A stretch of DNA of 30,295 nucleotides from Akkermansiaceae bacterium UBA6138 (lineage in GTDB: Bacteria; Verrucomicrobiota; Verrucomicrobiia; Verrucomicrobiales; DEV007): assembly GCA_002422425.1 (NCBI GenBank), contig DIVG01000035.1, forward strand, positions 1 to 30,295, read 5' to 3'. Positions 18,501 through 25,744 of this stretch are shown here, piece after piece. Positions within the stretch are counted from its first letter, which is position 1, and the number at the start of each line of letters is the position of its first letter. Position numbers and translations under genes: made by a program. The notes beneath the pieces are model-generated. The model was not told the origin of the DNA and did no database searches. It worked only from the letters and a program-made list of their open reading frames with translations.

Positions 18501-19057
18501 GACTCTTTCTGCACGACTCGCATGCCGCGGCCTCCGCCGCCGAAGGCCGCCTTGATGATGAGCGGGAAACCGATTTCACGGGCGATCTTGAGCGCCTCGG
18601 CCCGGTCCGAGACCGGCTCTTCCGTTCCCGGAAGGGTGGGCACGTTCGCCTTTTTCGCGAGGGCGCGGGCCGAGACCTTGTCCCCCATCGCGTCGAGCAT
18701 CTCGGGATCGGGTCCGATGAATTTGAGACCGGCGTCACGGCAGGCGCGGGCAAAGTCGGCATTTTCGGAGAGGAACCCGTAGCCGGGGTGAATGAGTGTG
18801 ACGCCCTTTTCCTTGGCAAGACGGATGATCCCCTCGATGTCGAGGTAGGCGCCGACGGGGCCTTTTTCCTTGCGGAGACGATAGGCTTCGTCCGCCTTGA
18901 AGCGGTGGCGGGAAAAACGGTCCTCCTCGGCATAGATCGCGACGGTGCGCAGGCCCAGTTCGGTGGCGGCGCGGAAGATCCGGATGGCGATTTCGCCCCG
19001 GTTCACGGCCATCAACTTTTCAACGCGGGCGGGTTCCTGATTCTCGGTTTCAGACAT
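15578..19057 (-). CDS. pyc: Pyruvate carboxylase
   Basis: A 1159-residue single-chain pyruvate carboxylase, normal length for the family. It makes oxaloacetate from pyruvate, bicarbonate and ATP (anaplerosis, gluconeogenesis). The biotin carboxylase half (about 10-460) carries VNRGEIAIRIFRAA, the ATP-grasp glycine loop KAAFGGGGRGMRVV and HIEVQILGDKHGN...ERDCSVQRRHQKV. The carboxyltransferase domain (about 545-820) has TDTTMRDAHQSL, WGGATFDTAMRFL and the metal-binding HFHTHDSSG. The PYC tetramerisation region and the biotinyl domain follow, with E-A-M-K1124-M as biotin attachment site, 35 residues from the end. The ATG at 19057 is the only start that keeps the N-terminal Rossmann fold intact. 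It is preceded by a probable terminator of the ketosynthase gene, so it is likely transcribed separately. Confidence 0.97.
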   Translation of the reverse strand: MSETENQEPARVEKLMAVNRGEIAIRIFRAATELGLRTVAIYAEEDRFSRHRFKADEAYRLRKEKGPVGAYLDIEGIIRLAKEKGVTLIHPGYGFLSENADFARACRDAGLKFIGPDPEMLDAMGDKVSARALAKKANVPTLPGTEEPVSDRAEALKIAREIGFPLIIKAAFGGGGRGMRVVQKESELDGLLDQAQTEAENAFGNPAVFLERFVGRAKHIEVQILGDKHGNLVHLHERDCSVQRRHQKVIEIAPSFGLDETVRHELCDAAVKISESIGYNNAGTVEFLYDIDTKEWFFIEMNPRIQVEHTVTEVITGIDLVRSQILVAQGYELFGHEIDIPQQAEIARNGYAVQARITTEDPANGFSPDYGKIINYRSAAGFGIRLDAGAGDAGSVITPYYDSMLVKLTAYGPRFDIALQRMNRALREFRIRGVKTNIPFLENVVLDETFRSGNATTRLIDTNPDLFKFEAKRDRATKLLSYLSDVTVNGNATAKGYRPAEVLLPARVPEFDVRGDIPAGSRTRLLELGPEKFAAWIREQKPLLITDTTMRDAHQSLIATRMRSVDMLNVASVVAQRTPNLFSLEMWGGATFDTAMRFLKECPWDRLRDLREKVPNICFQMLFRGSNAVGYSNYPDNVVAGFVKHAADSGMDIFRIFDSLNYLPNMTVAMAAVRDQPYALCEAAICYTGDIDDPKRDKYSLKYYVAKAKELEKMGAHILAIKDMAGLCRPFAVKKLVTALREEIGIPIHFHTHDSSGINAASVLSAAEAGVDIADLAIASMSGSTSQPNLNSVCAALRGHERDPGIDLDTLNEMSDYWEEVLAFYAPFNTAPRAGSAEVYFHEMPGGQFTNLKEQANAMGLGHRWPEIARTYAEVNQLFGDIIKVTPSSKVVGDMCMYLITRGIRPHDVPNLAPGSHDFPESVIDMLQGGLGQPDGGWPADVQKVVLGDRVPTTKRPGELAAPVDLDATREELTKKLGRPCSEDDLYSHLMYPQVFTDFDQFVNTYDQVSGLPTTAFFYGLSLGEEIEVQIDHGKLLFIKLIGIGEADDEGRRNVFYELNGMPRESQILDKSLAPKNSTAKPKGDVKDPLQVVAPMPGMVTEINIGVGTKVKAGDPIITLEAMKMLTTISANADGTVTEILVKKGDAVSTEDLLARLEE

Positions 19058-19111
19058 GGGCCGAGACTATAAGCCCAGCCCTCGCGACGGAAAGACAGAT
19101 TTTTAAGAATT

Positions 19112-19130
19112 CACGGAGAGGCGCCCCGTG
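19112..19130 (-). terminator. Probable terminator after the ketosynthase gene
   Basis: On the minus strand CACGGGG-CGCCT-CTCCGTG forms a 7-bp stem (one G-U pair) with a 5-nt loop. An A/T-rich tract containing short T runs follows. It lies in the 90-bp gap between the ketosynthase stop and the pyc start. Confidence 0.4.
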
Positions 19131-19147
19131 GAGGAAAGTCACCCGCT

Positions 19148-20401
19148 TCAGGAAAAATCTCTGGAAAACACTAGTGCGGCCCGGTGTCCCCAGAAACCGA
19201 TGGAGTTGGACATGGTATGGGATGAGCGCAGTTCGGCGGCGACTGAAATCGGCGGAGGCAGCTGCAGGGCGGGATCGAGATCAAAGCAGTTGACGCTTGG
19301 CGGAGCGATTCCGCGACGAAGAGCTTCGATACAAAGCACCGCCTCAAGAGCCGGGGTCGTTCCGAGGCAATGCCCCGTGACGGGCTTGGTCGAGCCGTAG
19401 ACGAGATTCCGGGTCTCTTCCCGGGCGAGCCGGACAAAAGCCATCGCTTCATCGGCGTCGTTCAGTTTGGTTCCCGTCCCATGGGCGTTGAGATAGCCGA
19501 CGTCGGACAAGGCAAGCCCCGCCAATGCAAGGGCCTCTTTCATCGTTTCGACAACTCCATCCCCGGTCCGGTCCATGCCGGAACGTCCTGAAGCTTCCAA
19601 CCGGGCACTCCAGCCGGAGAGACGGGCCAGGACTTTAGCCCCCCTCGCCGAAGCGGACCGTGCCGATTCGAGGACCAGAAAAGCGCTGCCTTCCCCTAGC
19701 ACGAAGCCATTTCGCGAGCGGTCGAAAGGACGGCACGCCTCCTCCGCCTTTTCGTGGCTGCCGAGGACGCCGGCCGAATCGAACTGCGAGAGAATCAGCG
19801 GGATGAGAGGGGCTTCAGCCCCGCCCGCGAGCATGGCCTCGGCTTTTCCAAGGAGAATTTGCTCGGCGGCAAAAACGATCGCAAACGCGGCAGAAGCGCA
19901 GGTGGCCGAAACGGTGACCCCGGGGCCGTTTAAGCCGAATTGTTTGGCAAGGGCGCCACCGAGGGCGGCGAAGGTTGAATCCGCCGTCTGAGTCGGGGGC
20001 AGTTTCCGTCCGCCGAGCCGGGAATGAGACTCGAGCAGTTTTCCGAGGGGCCCGCGGGAAGTTCCGAGGATGACACCGGTCCGCCGCTCCGGAGAAGGAT
20101 TTTCAAGTTCCGCCTGGGCCCAGGCCTCCCTTGCGGCGAGCCAACCCAGCTGAATGGTCCGATCCATCTTTCTCACGGCCTGCAACTCTGGGCGGAAGGG
20201 CTCAAGGGAGGGGGCGCGGCAGACCGGGAGGCGATGGCCGGGCGCGACTGTAGGAAAATCATCCCATGTGGCAGGGCTCCTGCCCGCCGCCGCGGCATCC
20301 CAGAGCGCGGGCACCCCGTTACCGGCCGCGCTAAAAGCACCGAGACCGGTGACGACGACCGGATTGTCGGAGAGAAGGCGGGAGAGGATGGGGGAAATCA
20401 T
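19148..20401 (-). CDS. Beta-ketoacyl-ACP synthase, KAS-II/FabF-like
   Basis: A 417-residue thiolase-fold condensing enzyme that extends an acyl chain with malonyl-ACP. The Cys-His-His triad is complete: C168 in VSATCAS, H307 in NAHGTGT, H344 in STKPVTGHCLG with its Lys 339. The C-terminal signature is unusual: NSIGFWGHRA where FabF normally has NSFGFGGxNA. It lies 18 bp after an LpxL-like acyltransferase, and the two genes probably form an operon. This pairing and the divergent tail suggest a specialised lipid or polyene pathway and not housekeeping FabF. No acyl carrier protein, ketoreductase or dehydratase gene is seen nearby. The start at 20401 fits the usual FabF N-terminus (PVVVTGLGAFSAAGNG). 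Confidence 0.88.
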   Translation of the reverse strand: MISPILSRLLSDNPVVVTGLGAFSAAGNGVPALWDAAAAGRSPATWDDFPTVAPGHRLPVCRAPSLEPFRPELQAVRKMDRTIQLGWLAAREAWAQAELENPSPERRTGVILGTSRGPLGKLLESHSRLGGRKLPPTQTADSTFAALGGALAKQFGLNGPGVTVSATCASAAFAIVFAAEQILLGKAEAMLAGGAEAPLIPLILSQFDSAGVLGSHEKAEEACRPFDRSRNGFVLGEGSAFLVLESARSASARGAKVLARLSGWSARLEASGRSGMDRTGDGVVETMKEALALAGLALSDVGYLNAHGTGTKLNDADEAMAFVRLAREETRNLVYGSTKPVTGHCLGTTPALEAVLCIEALRRGIAPPSVNCFDLDPALQLPPPISVAAELRSSHTMSNSIGFWGHRAALVFSRDFS

Positions 20402-20419
20402 GGAAAGGGTCGCCCGAAA

Positions 20420-21325
20420 TCAAGAGGAATCACGAAAGAGGGACCGGATAATAAAGGGGGAGCATTGTTCAGGGCGAGCTTCAAAATCCCGCTTCATTGC
20501 CTCGACAAGTCTGTGTCCGGTTTTTTCCAAGTCGTCAGGGGCGAGGCCGCTCACTTCGTCAAGAGGACTCCCCAGACGGATGCAATAACGCCATCGCCCT
20601 TCGGTCGTGATGCTGCAAGGGATCAGTTCCGCCCCGTGTCCCGCTGCGAGGCGAATGGCCCCGGTCGCCATTTGAAAACTCCAGCCCGGCGAAAAAGGCA
20701 CCCGGATCAGCTTTCCTCTGGAGGCATCGATCGCGATAAGGAGAAAATTCCCGGCGCGAAGAAATGCCGTGACGTCTTTCAAACGGGACGGAAAGAGAGC
20801 AACAGGGAGCTCCGGGCGCAGCCATTGCGCGTCCTGACGGCGTTTCAAACGTGAACGCTCCGCAAGGCCGGACGCCAGCATCGCGGCAGGCAGTCCGAAG
20901 GACCGGAGCCAGAGGTGGAGAAGCTGATACGGGCCATAATGCGAAAACGCGAGGACCACGGGCCGGTTGTTTTGCAGGGCGATTTCCAGCCGGTCAAGCC
21001 CCTCAATCCGGCACCGCTCACGCCACTCAGGCCGGCCAAGCCGGTCGGGGAAGTGAAGAAGCACCCGGTTTAAATACCCGTCAGTCCGCAAACGAATCCG
21101 CGTCACAAGCGGTTCGGGCGTTCGGAAAAATGGCGGGAGCGGCCCTGCCGGGAACGGCCTCGTGAAGAGAGTATCGACCAGAGCGCGCAGGTAAAAGACG
21201 GGGAACAGGGCCGAATACAGACACCCCACCGGCAAGAGCCGTTCAAGACGCCGAACTAAGAGGAAGAAAGGGAATCCCCTCGCCTCCCGACCGATTTCCT
21301 TGAGATGGTGGAGAAATCGATGCAC
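20420..21325 (-). CDS. LpxL/HtrB-like lysophospholipid acyltransferase family protein
   Basis: A 301-residue protein similar to the lipid A lauroyl/myristoyl acyltransferase family, which transfers acyl groups at the inner membrane. GTG at 21325 is the only usable start, because an in-frame TAA lies shortly upstream. An N-terminal hydrophobic segment (VGCLYSALFPVFYL) is followed by the acyltransferase block VVLAFSHYGPYQLLHLWL. The catalytic H-x4-D/E motif has H129 but Gln at position 134. A later block, LLIAIDASRGKLIRVPFSPG, resembles the substrate-binding DQ..G...V.FFG region, with Ala-Ser replacing Gln. Either the acid is supplied elsewhere or the enzyme is a specialised or weak acyltransferase. 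It is probably co-transcribed with the ketosynthase downstream. Confidence 0.8.
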   Translation of the reverse strand: MHRFLHHLKEIGREARGFPFFLLVRRLERLLPVGCLYSALFPVFYLRALVDTLFTRPFPAGPLPPFFRTPEPLVTRIRLRTDGYLNRVLLHFPDRLGRPEWRERCRIEGLDRLEIALQNNRPVVLAFSHYGPYQLLHLWLRSFGLPAAMLASGLAERSRLKRRQDAQWLRPELPVALFPSRLKDVTAFLRAGNFLLIAIDASRGKLIRVPFSPGWSFQMATGAIRLAAGHGAELIPCSITTEGRWRYCIRLGSPLDEVSGLAPDDLEKTGHRLVEAMKRDFEARPEQCSPFIIRSLFRDSS

Positions 21326-21380
21326 TGGAGAGGCGAGTTACGGAGGTGTGAATCCGACCCGCGATCGCAGGTATCCGTCT

Positions 21381-21806
21381 TCAGTAGACGAACACCTCGT
21401 CGTCGCGGAAAAAGCGCTTCACTTCAATCACGCCGTTCTCGGGAGAGTCCGAGGCATGGCAGATGTTGATCATCATGTCCTCGCCGAAGTCGCCGCGAAT
21501 CGTGCCGGGCTCGGCTTCTTTGGAGTTGGTCGGCCCCAGCATGCCGCGCACCTTCGCGATGACGTCGTCGCCTTCGAGAACGAGGGCGACGACAGGTGCT
21601 GACTGCATGAACTCGACGATGTTGGGAAAAAAGGGCTTGTCAGCGACGTGACTGTAATGATCGGCGAGAATCTCATCGGAAAGCCGGATCATCTTCACCC
21701 CGCGAATCGCAAATCCGGCCGCCTCGAAGCGGGCGATGACCTCACCGCAATGGGCTTTTTTAACGCAGTCGGGCTTGAGCAGGATAAGAGAGCGTTCGGT
21801 CGTCAT
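21381..21806 (-). CDS. ndk: Nucleoside diphosphate kinase
   Basis: A 141-residue cytoplasmic enzyme that moves the gamma phosphate between nucleoside triphosphates and diphosphates through a phosphohistidine. The start MTTERSLILLKPD matches the family N-terminus. The frame is open much further upstream, but that is a shadow of the lipoprotein gene. The active-site histidine is H117 in NICHASDSPENG, and the family's GPTNS..A.PGTIRGDFG segment is present. Length is normal. It lies 55 bp upstream of the acyltransferase and 77 bp downstream of the lipoprotein gene, on the same strand. Confidence 0.97.
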   Translation of the reverse strand: MTTERSLILLKPDCVKKAHCGEVIARFEAAGFAIRGVKMIRLSDEILADHYSHVADKPFFPNIVEFMQSAPVVALVLEGDDVIAKVRGMLGPTNSKEAEPGTIRGDFGEDMMINICHASDSPENGVIEVKRFFRDDEVFVY

Positions 21807-21883
21807 GAAGGGGGCTGTTGGAAGGATTTCGTTAAAGTGGCTATCTGTAGGCACATTGAAGGCGAAGGAAAGGAAAAAATCGC

Positions 21884-22714
21884 TCAGATTCCGTGTTTGT
21901 AAGTCTCGCAGCGATTCATCCAGCCGGCGGACCAGCGGGATTCCCCGCGCTCGGCGGGGGCATTTTTGATTCGACGCTGGAGGACGCGTTTGGCGGCTTC
22001 GCTGAACTCGTTGGCCGTATCCTGCCCGGCGGTGCCCGGTCTCATTTCGAGCAGGACATCGCGCAAGCCCCAGCCCTGACCCTTGTATTTTTCCTCTTCC
22101 TTGACGCCCTCGCCCTTGAAGTTCACGTAGTCGATGAGCGCGTAGAGACCGTTGCGGGATCCCGCCATTTGGTAGAAATTTTCGCGCAGGCGCGCCTTGT
22201 CGGCTTCGCCGCCGGTCGCGCCCTGCATTTGGGGGAGCGCCTCCTCGAGTCGCTGGACGATAAAGCCGGTCTGGACCGCGACGGTGCCCGCGAGAAACTG
22301 GCGCATCTCTTTCATCTGCGGTGAATTCCGCGCGGCGAGGAACTCGTTGCGCGATTTCCACGGACTGCCTGCGGCCGCAGCGATCCAGCCCGGGACAGGC
22401 GTCCCCCGTTGCTGCATGTAAGCAAGGAGGAGCGGGAAGCTTTCCTGAAACGGTCCCGGGCGGCCATCCACATACCAGATGAAATGGCCGATCCCGAGAG
22501 AAGGAAAATCCTCACCGGCATTCCAGGTGGTGAGGCCCTCGACGGTGCCGGCACATTCATTTTGCCAGATCTTTCTTCCGATTGCAGCCGCATCGGCATC
22601 ACTCAGGCGTATCCCCGACCCGGCAGGCGCAGGGGGCGGCGACGAATCAAGCGTCTTACAACCGAGGAGACCCACGACGAGAAATGCCACAAAAAGAAGG
22701 CGGGAAGAGGACAT
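21884..22714 (-). CDS. Putative lipoprotein with a T4-lysozyme-like motif
   Basis: A 276-residue protein with a lipoprotein signal (LVVGLLGC19), so it is probably anchored in the envelope. The family has no name I recognise with certainty. The segment QNECAGTVEGLTTWNAGEDF followed by PSLGIGHFIWY resembles the catalytic stretch of T4-type lysozymes, where Glu, Asp and Thr precede G-I-G-H. Here E53 or E59, D69 and S72 before G74-I-G-H77 are candidates. The rest is helical. A peptidoglycan or glycan hydrolase role is therefore plausible but is inference from one motif. The gene is preceded by an AT-rich stretch (22716-22748), unusual in this GC-rich window, which probably holds its promoter. It sits between leuD and ndk. 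Confidence 0.7.
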   Translation of the reverse strand: MSSSRLLFVAFLVVGLLGCKTLDSSPPPAPAGSGIRLSDADAAAIGRKIWQNECAGTVEGLTTWNAGEDFPSLGIGHFIWYVDGRPGPFQESFPLLLAYMQQRGTPVPGWIAAAAGSPWKSRNEFLAARNSPQMKEMRQFLAGTVAVQTGFIVQRLEEALPQMQGATGGEADKARLRENFYQMAGSRNGLYALIDYVNFKGEGVKEEEKYKGQGWGLRDVLLEMRPGTAGQDTANEFSEAAKRVLQRRIKNAPAERGESRWSAGWMNRCETYKHGI

Positions 22715-22875
22715 TTCTTAATTTCGTTAATTTTTATAATAAATCAACAAACCCTTGGGAGGATCACCCCTTTGTTTTCCCCGACACAGGCGTCCCGACA
22801 CGGCATCAGGTCCCGGTTGAACGGCATCGCCCGAACCAAGACGCACAGGCACCGGAATGCCTTTGGCAGGCTGCC

Positions 22876-23478
22876 TTAACGGCTCATGTAGGGGAGAGCA
22901 CCGGCGGTCTCCTCGACTTGGCTGATGCCGTCGAGGAGTTCACCGATGGGATCCCACTGGCCCGAGAGGAAGGCATCGCGCGCCGTGCTCGGGATCGTCA
23001 CGGGGATGGACTGCCCGCCGAAGGTGACCTGCTGCGCGACGACATCGATCACGATTTCCGTCCCGGGATCGGCATTGACAACCGCGGCAAGTTTTTCGAT
23101 GTCCGCCGCCGTCGCGATGACGCAGGGCATGCCAAGGGTGGCGCAGTTGCCGAAGAAGATCTCCGCAAAGCTCTGCGCGATCACCGCGCGGAAGCCGCCC
23201 TTGCTGATCGCCTGCGGGGCGTGCTCGCGCGAGCTACCGCAGCCGAAGTTGATTCCCGAAATGAGGATGCTCGCCCCGGCGAAGCGCTCTTCGTTGAGCG
23301 GATGCGGCTTCAGGGTGCCGTCCTCTTCATGGCGGACGTCGTAAAAAAGATACTCACCGAGACCGTCGAAGGTCACGCACTTCATGAAGCGGGCGGGGAT
23401 GATGCGGTCGGTATCGATGTCGGAACCGGGCACGTAAACGCCTTTGCCGGAGACAGAAGTGATTTTTTCGAGAGCCAT
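22876..23478 (-). CDS. leuD: 3-Isopropylmalate dehydratase small subunit
   Basis: A 200-residue LeuD-type small (swivel) subunit. With LeuC it isomerises 2-isopropylmalate to 3-isopropylmalate in leucine biosynthesis. Family motifs are SDIDTDRIIPARFMK near the start, INFGCGSSREHAPQAI in the middle and AQSFAEIFFGNCATLGMP after it. Length is normal for LeuD. No leuC lies beside it in this window, so the large subunit must be encoded elsewhere. It is divergent from the secreted esterase gene, and the lipoprotein gene follows after 161 bp. Confidence 0.95.
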   Translation of the reverse strand: MALEKITSVSGKGVYVPGSDIDTDRIIPARFMKCVTFDGLGEYLFYDVRHEEDGTLKPHPLNEERFAGASILISGINFGCGSSREHAPQAISKGGFRAVIAQSFAEIFFGNCATLGMPCVIATAADIEKLAAVVNADPGTEIVIDVVAQQVTFGGQSIPVTIPSTARDAFLSGQWDPIGELLDGISQVEETAGALPYMSR

Positions 23479-23624
23479 GATAGGAAAGATTTAAGTCCAA
23501 ACCAATCGGCTCTCGCCTCCGCAAACTCAAGCGGAAATCGGCACACCCGAGCGGGCGGCCGAAAATGCGGGTTGCCATCTCCTGGAAAATTGATCAGGCT
23601 GGCGGCTTGATTCTTTTTCCCCCG

Positions 23625-24506
23625 ATGATGAAATTCTCTCTCCTCCTTACGGCTGCTTTCGGCCTCCTTGCCACTCCCTTCTTCGCCGCCGACGAGGATT
23701 ACGTCCCCGGTCCCGACGCGATGGTCAAGGAAGGCGTCCCGCAGGGCAAAGTGACCCAGCATCAGTGGAAGAGCACCCTATTCCCCGGCACCGAGCGCGA
23801 CTACTGGGTCTATGTCCCCGACCAATATGACGGATCGAAGCCCGCCTGCGTCCTCGTCTGCTTCGACGGCGGCGGATTTGTCAAAGCCGACGGGGCCTTC
23901 CGCGCCCCGACCGTGCTCGACAATCTCATCCACGCCGGAGACATCCCCGTGACCGTCGGTATCTTCATTAATCCCGGAGTGATCCCCGCCGCGAAAGAGG
24001 GTCAGGAAGCCCGCAAGAATCGCAGCTTCGAATACGACACCCTCAGCGACCAGAACGCCCGCTTTCTCATTGAGGAGATTCTCCCCGAAGTCGGTAAAAC
24101 CGTGAAGCTCTCGGCCAATCCCGACTGCCGCGTCACCTGCGGCAACAGCTCGGGAGGCATCGCCGCCTTCACCGTCGCGTGGGAGCGCCCCGACGCCTTT
24201 CGCAAAGTCATCAGCCACATCGGCAGCTTCACCAACATCCGCGGTGGCCACGTCTACCCCGCCCTCATTCGCAAGACCGAACCGAAACCGCTCCGCGTCT
24301 TCCTGCAGGAAGGCGAGAACGACCTTGATAACCTCCATGGCAACTGGCCCCTCGCCAATCTCCAGATGGAGGCCGCCCTGAAGTTCGCCAAATATGATCA
24401 CCAGCTCATCATGGGCACCGGCAAACACAGCGGCCGCCACGGCGGCGCGATCTTCCCCGAGACCCTGCGCTGGATCTGGAGAGACTGGAAGACGCTCCAG
24501 CCCTGA
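23625..24506 (+). CDS. Secreted alpha/beta-hydrolase, esterase-D-like
   Basis: A 293-residue exported esterase of the enterochelin-esterase/esterase-D type. Two adjacent ATGs (23625, 23628) start a signal peptide (KFSLLLTAAFGLLATPFFAA). An earlier ATG at 23565 would place extra polar residues before it. The nucleophile elbow is G-N-S175-S-G (TCGNSSGGIAAF). A likely acid lies in FLQEGENDLDN, and the histidine in GKHSGRHGG near the C-terminus, before TLRWIWRDW. Substrates in this family include acetylated or feruloylated sugars and siderophore esters; none can be chosen here. The SMP-30-like secreted gene follows on the same strand after 128 bp, suggesting a shared extracellular substrate. Confidence 0.87.
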   Translation: MMKFSLLLTAAFGLLATPFFAADEDYVPGPDAMVKEGVPQGKVTQHQWKSTLFPGTERDYWVYVPDQYDGSKPACVLVCFDGGGFVKADGAFRAPTVLDNLIHAGDIPVTVGIFINPGVIPAAKEGQEARKNRSFEYDTLSDQNARFLIEEILPEVGKTVKLSANPDCRVTCGNSSGGIAAFTVAWERPDAFRKVISHIGSFTNIRGGHVYPALIRKTEPKPLRVFLQEGENDLDNLHGNWPLANLQMEAALKFAKYDHQLIMGTGKHSGRHGGAIFPETLRWIWRDWKTLQP

Positions 24507-24634
24507 CCGTTGACCCTTCTGACCGAAGACCTGCAGGATGGTTTCGACATGGACGGCCTCCGCGTCGTCAATCCCTTCGCCTCCCGATTCGATTTTTCCA
24601 TCCTCGGCCGCCCCCACTCAACCTTCTTTTACTC

Positions 24635-25561
24635 ATGCACTCGACCCCCTTAAGTCTCGGCCTCGCGGCCTCCCTTGCCTTCGCTGTGCCGCTCGCGGCG
24701 CAGGACATGTCGCTCTCGCAAATCCTCGTCGAAGACGCCGGCTGGGAACTCGTCGTCGAGGGCTACGAGTTCACCGACGGTCTCACGACCGACGCTGAGG
24801 GGAATCTCTATTTCTCCGACGTGAAGGGCGGAAACGCCGTCTTCAAAGTCGATCTTGAGGGAAAGGTCAGTGAATTCATTCCCAACACCCCGGGCATCAG
24901 CGGACTCAAATGGGGAGCCGACGGACGTCTCTACGCTTGTGTTTCCAAAGAGCAGCGGGTCGTCGTCTTCGACAAAGACAAGGCCGTGACCGAACTCGCG
25001 AAGGAAGTCCGTCCGAACGACCTCGTCGTCACCCACGACGGCAACCTTTACTTCACCATGACCCCGACCGCGGAGATCCGGCGCATCGATCCGGCCGGGA
25101 AAATGACCGTCGTCAGTGCCGGCGTCGTCGGCAAGCCGAACGGCATCGCCCTCTCCCGCGACCAGGGCACCCTCGCGGTCTCAGATCACGGAGGCAAGTT
25201 CGTCTGGGCCTTCCGCATCGAGGCCGACGGCACCCTCGCCCATCCCGGCAACTACATGACCCTCGTCACCCCCGCCGAGACGCCCGAGGTCGGCAAAGGC
25301 GACGGCATGACCACCGACGTGCACGGCCGCTACTACGTGACCAGTGCCGAAGGGCTCCAGATCTTTGATCCGACGGGGCGGCTCTGCGGCGTCCTGCCGG
25401 CACCCGATTCGAAGTTGCCCGTCGTCAGCACCTGCTTTGCCGGCCCTGGACATGCCTGGCTCCATGTGGGGAACGGTGGCACCATCTGGAGGAGAAAGAC
25501 CCGGACCAGCGGCGCCCTCGCTTTTAATGGACCGCAGCCGAACGAGGTCTTGCAGAAGTAG
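24635..25561 (+). CDS. Secreted SMP-30/gluconolactonase-like beta-propeller
   Basis: A 308-residue exported protein with signal peptide (MHSTPLSLGLAASLAFAVPLAAQ). A six-bladed SMP-30/gluconolactonase/LRE-like propeller follows: EFTDGLTTDAEGNLYFSDV, GLKWGADGRLYACV, RPNDLVVTHDGNLYFT, KPNGIALSRDQGTLAVSD. The family's metal ligands are expected at the Glu of EFTDG, the Asn of RPNDL, the Asn of KPNGI and the Asp of KGDGMTTD, and all are present. It probably hydrolyses a sugar lactone or related ester outside the cytoplasm. It is downstream of the esterase and possibly co-transcribed. The gap before it (24507-24634) shows no gene. Confidence 0.9.
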   Translation: MHSTPLSLGLAASLAFAVPLAAQDMSLSQILVEDAGWELVVEGYEFTDGLTTDAEGNLYFSDVKGGNAVFKVDLEGKVSEFIPNTPGISGLKWGADGRLYACVSKEQRVVVFDKDKAVTELAKEVRPNDLVVTHDGNLYFTMTPTAEIRRIDPAGKMTVVSAGVVGKPNGIALSRDQGTLAVSDHGGKFVWAFRIEADGTLAHPGNYMTLVTPAETPEVGKGDGMTTDVHGRYYVTSAEGLQIFDPTGRLCGVLPAPDSKLPVVSTCFAGPGHAWLHVGNGGTIWRRKTRTSGALAFNGPQPNEVLQK

Positions 25562-25744
25562 CTTAAGGCTCAGGTGGAGGCTTCAGCCGCTCGGGGATGG
25601 GTCATGGATCCGCCCGCGGCTTTCCTCACCGGGGTGGTGCACCGACTCTTCCGTAAACGATGCTCCTCGCGACTTTCTTCCCGGCGCACGGCAACCGACA
25701 TGGCAGCGCCGCCGGAGCGAAGATCGATTTTTAAGAGACCGTTG

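Noticed and set aside
16469..19072. 867-codon open frame on the plus strand opposite pyc
   Set aside because: It mirrors a strongly supported pyc gene; long antisense frames are expected from GC-rich codon use. The same applies to 1002-2588 (+), 3222-4796 (+), 7534-8721 (-) and 27104-28270 (-).
19131..19140. GAGGAAAGTC, resembling the conserved core of RNase P RNA
   Set aside because: The gap is only 90 bp and none of the other conserved RNase P RNA elements are present.
23465..23578. Possible leader peptide upstream of leuD on the minus strand (start at 23578)
   Set aside because: It has scattered Leu residues only, runs into leuD out of frame, and shows no attenuator hairpins.
24507..24634. 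In-frame continuation of about 45 open codons after the esterase stop
   Set aside because: No sign of homology to esterases; most likely chance openness before the SMP-30-like gene.
25562..25744. Possible small gene or RNA in the gap between the SMP-30-like gene and rlmD
   Set aside because: Open frames here have no start signal or recognisable product, and no stable conserved structure is apparent.
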